From contig JAJSPD010000003.1 of the NCBI GenBank assembly GCA_021307315.1, positions 372,001 through 436,000 of the forward strand: DNA of 64,000 nucleotides, given 5' to 3'. The notes under the pieces were generated by a model. The model was not told where the DNA came from, searched no databases, and saw only the letters and a program-made list of their open reading frames with translations. Shown piece by piece: positions 61,527 to 64,000 of this stretch. The stretch comes from Bisporella sp. PMI_857 (Eukaryota > Ascomycota > Leotiomycetes > Helotiales > Helotiaceae). The position numbers and the translations under genes are program-made. Numbering within the stretch: position 1 is the stretch's first letter; every line of letters starts with the position of its first letter.

Positions 61527-62426
61527 TTAGGTGGTAATCGTGGGGGCGTGCTTCTTGCCCATGAGGCTCCATCTCTTCTTCTTTGGCTCTACTGAGGCCA
61601 TAGGCGCCGCCTTAGGAGGTGCTTTGTACGGCAGAGGCTCATCGGAAATGGGCGCTTCGCCTAATTTGCGATTCGGATTTGTGTGCAGTCTGTCAAACAC
61701 ATCCTGCATGGAGTTGTTTAATACCACCGGCTTCTGGAGCTCAGGTCCAAGCTTTGGGTAGAGACTAGACCTTTCCTTCTTCTCTTCTTTTTGAGCTGGC
61801 TTCGATAACACCTTTGTTGCAGCTATTTCCAGGTGGTCGGATGAATTTGAGGATGTTGAAGCGGCTTTCTCATAATTGCCGCCATTGTTGGGGGCTCCTG
61901 AAGAAATATCTATATAATCCGTTAACTGTTGCCATGCCACCAGTGCTATATTCTTACCCTCACTTTGAGTTGGGCTACCACCCAGTGGACTGGGTCCTAT
62001 TCCAGCATCCAAGAAAGAATTTCCTCTTGAAGGCTTGTGCCGTTTATAGGCAGGCTCATAGTAAGATACAGGTCTGGAGCTGCTCTCACCGGCGGTGAAA
62101 TAAGCCGAGTTGTAGCCGGTATGGCTGCTGTTCCGAGGAAGATGACGGGAATTGGAGGCTATAGATTGGTGCATGTGGGATACAGCGGATAGGGTACTAT
62201 GCGTCCGACTGAATGCAATTTGACTCTTTCGCTTGTTTTCCTCTTTGATTCTCGTCTTATCAAACGCCTTCCATGTCGAAGGTGCACCACTCAAGGCGTC
62301 GACGGCTGCGTGCGTAGGGACATGTTTATAAGGTGGCTTGGCTGCCGCGGCCTCCTCCTTCTCTGCAATTTTTGACTTATGCTCCTTGGCTTGCTGCTTT
62401 GCCTGCCTGATTTTGCCGAAGACCAT
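61527..62426 (-). CDS. Conserved filamentous-fungal protein of unknown function, 299 aa
   Basis: A single-exon protein of 299 aa. The Met at 62426 (MVFGKIRQAKQQAKEHK) was chosen over the in-frame Met at 62474 because I recall similar N-termini (MVFGK followed by a charged helix) in other filamentous ascomycetes. YKHVPTHAAVDALSGAPSTW is a second well-formed motif. The middle is Ser/Tyr/His-rich and disordered. A short C-terminal KKKRWSLMGKKHA basic patch could bind membranes or nucleic acid. There is no signal peptide or membrane helix. Function unknown. Confidence 0.7.
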   Translation of the reverse strand: MVFGKIRQAKQQAKEHKSKIAEKEEAAAAKPPYKHVPTHAAVDALSGAPSTWKAFDKTRIKEENKRKSQIAFSRTHSTLSAVSHMHQSIASNSRHLPRNSSHTGYNSAYFTAGESSSRPVSYYEPAYKRHKPSRGNSFLDAGIGPSPLGGSPTQSEGKNIALVAWQQLTDYIDISSGAPNNGGNYEKAASTSSNSSDHLEIAATKVLSKPAQKEEKKERSSLYPKLGPELQKPVVLNNSMQDVFDRLHTNPNRKLGEAPISDEPLPYKAPPKAAPMASVEPKKKRWSLMGKKHAPTITT

Positions 62427-64000
62427 ATTGAGGATAATTGATAGAGGTGACTGAGCTAGCTTGGTCGGAAGCACTTATGGTGAAGTACATAAACCAGAGT
62501 CTGCGGAGAATGCTAATTCAGATGGCAGATAAACCGAAACTTGAGAGCTCTGTGAAGAAGTATATCACGATGGTGGACGCAATCCAACACAGAGCTTACA
62601 AAACAACTCTGAGCGAGATGAAGGGTTGTCGTCCAAGGGCTGTGAATTGGTACTATTTTGGATTGCTCGGTGTTTAGACGGGTTTGTGCGGTTGAACTGG
62701 ATTGGTGCCAAAGCCTATCTATCTAGTAATAGCTTATTGGAGAACACATTAATCAATTGTGGTTATCTTTTGCAGGGTCGAACTTTGTGGACTGCAAGGT
62801 ACTGTAAGTACCCGGGAGGTTGATAAGATTTGACAAGGTGTTGAGACGCTGTACCCAAAATACTACACGATTGTCGACGATAAGTCACAGACACACCAGA
62901 CTACCAAGACTAGAATCACCGAAAGGTAGTAACAGTGGGACAAAAAGCAAAAAGTGAACAGTGAGTTGTTGAGGGAGGAGAAGTGGATGGAGGTTGTGTC
63001 AAATAAGCATTTAAGGAGGGATACGAGGGGGCTCATAGTTTATTATCAAATGTAGTTAGGAGCATATGTAGGGGCTAGGCGCACACATCAGTCTGTGCTG
63101 TGCTGTACAGTACTTACATATACATTACAGTACAGGAGAGTCGCCTTACAGGTTCTGCGCAGTAACTTTTTTTTTTGCTGAGCCGCGTGGGTACACGGGT
63201 GGATTATTTCCACGAGTGTACCAAGATCCATGGTTTCATCCAAAGTGGGTATTTAAGATAGTGACTAGAACCAAGAACACTCGAGCCCCAAGCCCCAAAG
63301 CCCTACACTACTCATTTAAAGCCGCCTCTTTCGTAAATTAGAGAAACAAATGCCCTACAAGCACAGCGATGTGAAATAAAATGCAAAGTAGGTTATCGTA
63401 ATGATGCATGCCTCATAGCTTTGCACAGTCAAATCGCTGTTATTTCAGGTCCGGATGGTACGGTCACGGCTCATGCTGTGTTGCCATCCCAAACATACAC
63501 ACCCATGCTTTCACGCACCTGTTCGGATCACCAAATGCATGGCGAATTAGCGAGTCCAAATGGTAACGCAGGCTGTGTACGAAGTAGCAGCACGATCGAG
63601 GACCAGGGATTCCTGTCCGAAGTCGATCACTCTCTGGAGCTGCGAGTGAATATGTATTCCAATATCTGGGACCATGATCGCGGGTTTCGTGGCGTAAACC
63701 TGTACCCAACGCAATGGCCCAAGACAAGGATAGGACAACCGCAGGTCAGGTTGCCAACCTTCTTCGGACTCTCGCTGATAGCGCTGACTTTTGCTGCTCC
63801 ATCGCCAGAAAGAAGGTGATTTTGATATTCAGCCTGCATATCATGTGAGAGCAAGTCAGTGGCCTAGAATTTCCAACCCGCAGCGCCCCCACGCGACTTT
63901 GGTCTTCTGTATACAAGGCAACACAGCAAGTAAGCTTTTTGTAATGACAGCCTCAGGCTTCACGGCAAGCCGTGATTTGCTAGTAACATGGTCTCAATGG
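62427..64000. other. Right flank, no supported gene
   Basis: Short frames only. The 132-codon frame at 63421-63819 has no motif and no promoter or splice support. A T run near 63168 is seen. Confidence 0.4.

Noticed and set aside
63421..63819. 132-codon frame at the right edge
   Set aside because: No motif, no splice structure, and three overlapping antisense frames of similar quality.
1..64000. tRNA genes or CRISPR arrays
   Set aside because: No T-loop plus anticodon-arm pattern and no regularly spaced repeats were found by eye; tRNAscan-SE would be decisive.

Overview
The window is a gene-rich piece of a filamentous ascomycete genome (Pezizomycotina; a leotiomycete is my best guess, not proven). 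The evidence is short introns, mostly 43-106 bp with GT(A/G)NGT donors and CTAAC-like branch sites, and typical fungal families: CFEM, CBM18-glyoxal oxidase, SYLF, fungal annexin, a PTR2 transporter, RPC31, YAE1 and HSM3. I rebuilt exon structures by reading frame, splice sites and family motifs. About 41 introns were placed, and every rebuilt intact gene closes in frame. No tRNA, rRNA, CRISPR array or intact transposon was recognised.

Layout, left to right. 1-12.7 kb: secreted GH5 endoglucanase, a 324-aa orphan with a small basic ORF beside it, a berberine-bridge-type FAD oxidase, a paraoxonase-like calcium arylesterase, and a 94-aa membrane-anchored protein. 13.9-16.0 kb: a SYLF actin/lipid-binding protein. 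16.6-22.5 kb: an accessory block with a decayed ankyrin/STAND-type gene, a 215-aa protein with a papain-like Cys/His/Asp signature, and a divergently transcribed 229-aa partner. Both intact proteins carry long acidic tails. 24-28 kb: an intact PTR2 peptide transporter with seven introns, then a P450 relic. 28.9-39.8 kb: annexin, glyoxal oxidase with three chitin-binding modules, YAE1, a CFEM protein and a short-chain dehydrogenase. 39.8-44.4 kb is gene-poor. 44.4-46.3 kb: ferric reductase with an SREA-type GATA site upstream. 49-51.1 kb: a GPI-type secreted protein gene broken by two stops. 52.7-55.3 kb: a GPI-anchored GH18 chitinase with a Ser/Thr minisatellite. 57.1-62.4 kb: housekeeping RPC31 and HSM3, and a conserved unknown.

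Functionally the window mixes cell-wall and extracellular enzymes (GH5, GH18, CBM18-glyoxal oxidase, CFEM) with housekeeping genes. There is no biosynthetic cluster. The best candidate for something undescribed is the divergent pair at 20.0-22.5 kb next to the NLR-like relic. A second unusual signal is that three of about 41 introns have to be read as GC-AG introns to keep conserved frames. Three loci (ankyrin/STAND, P450, GPI protein) are in visible decay.
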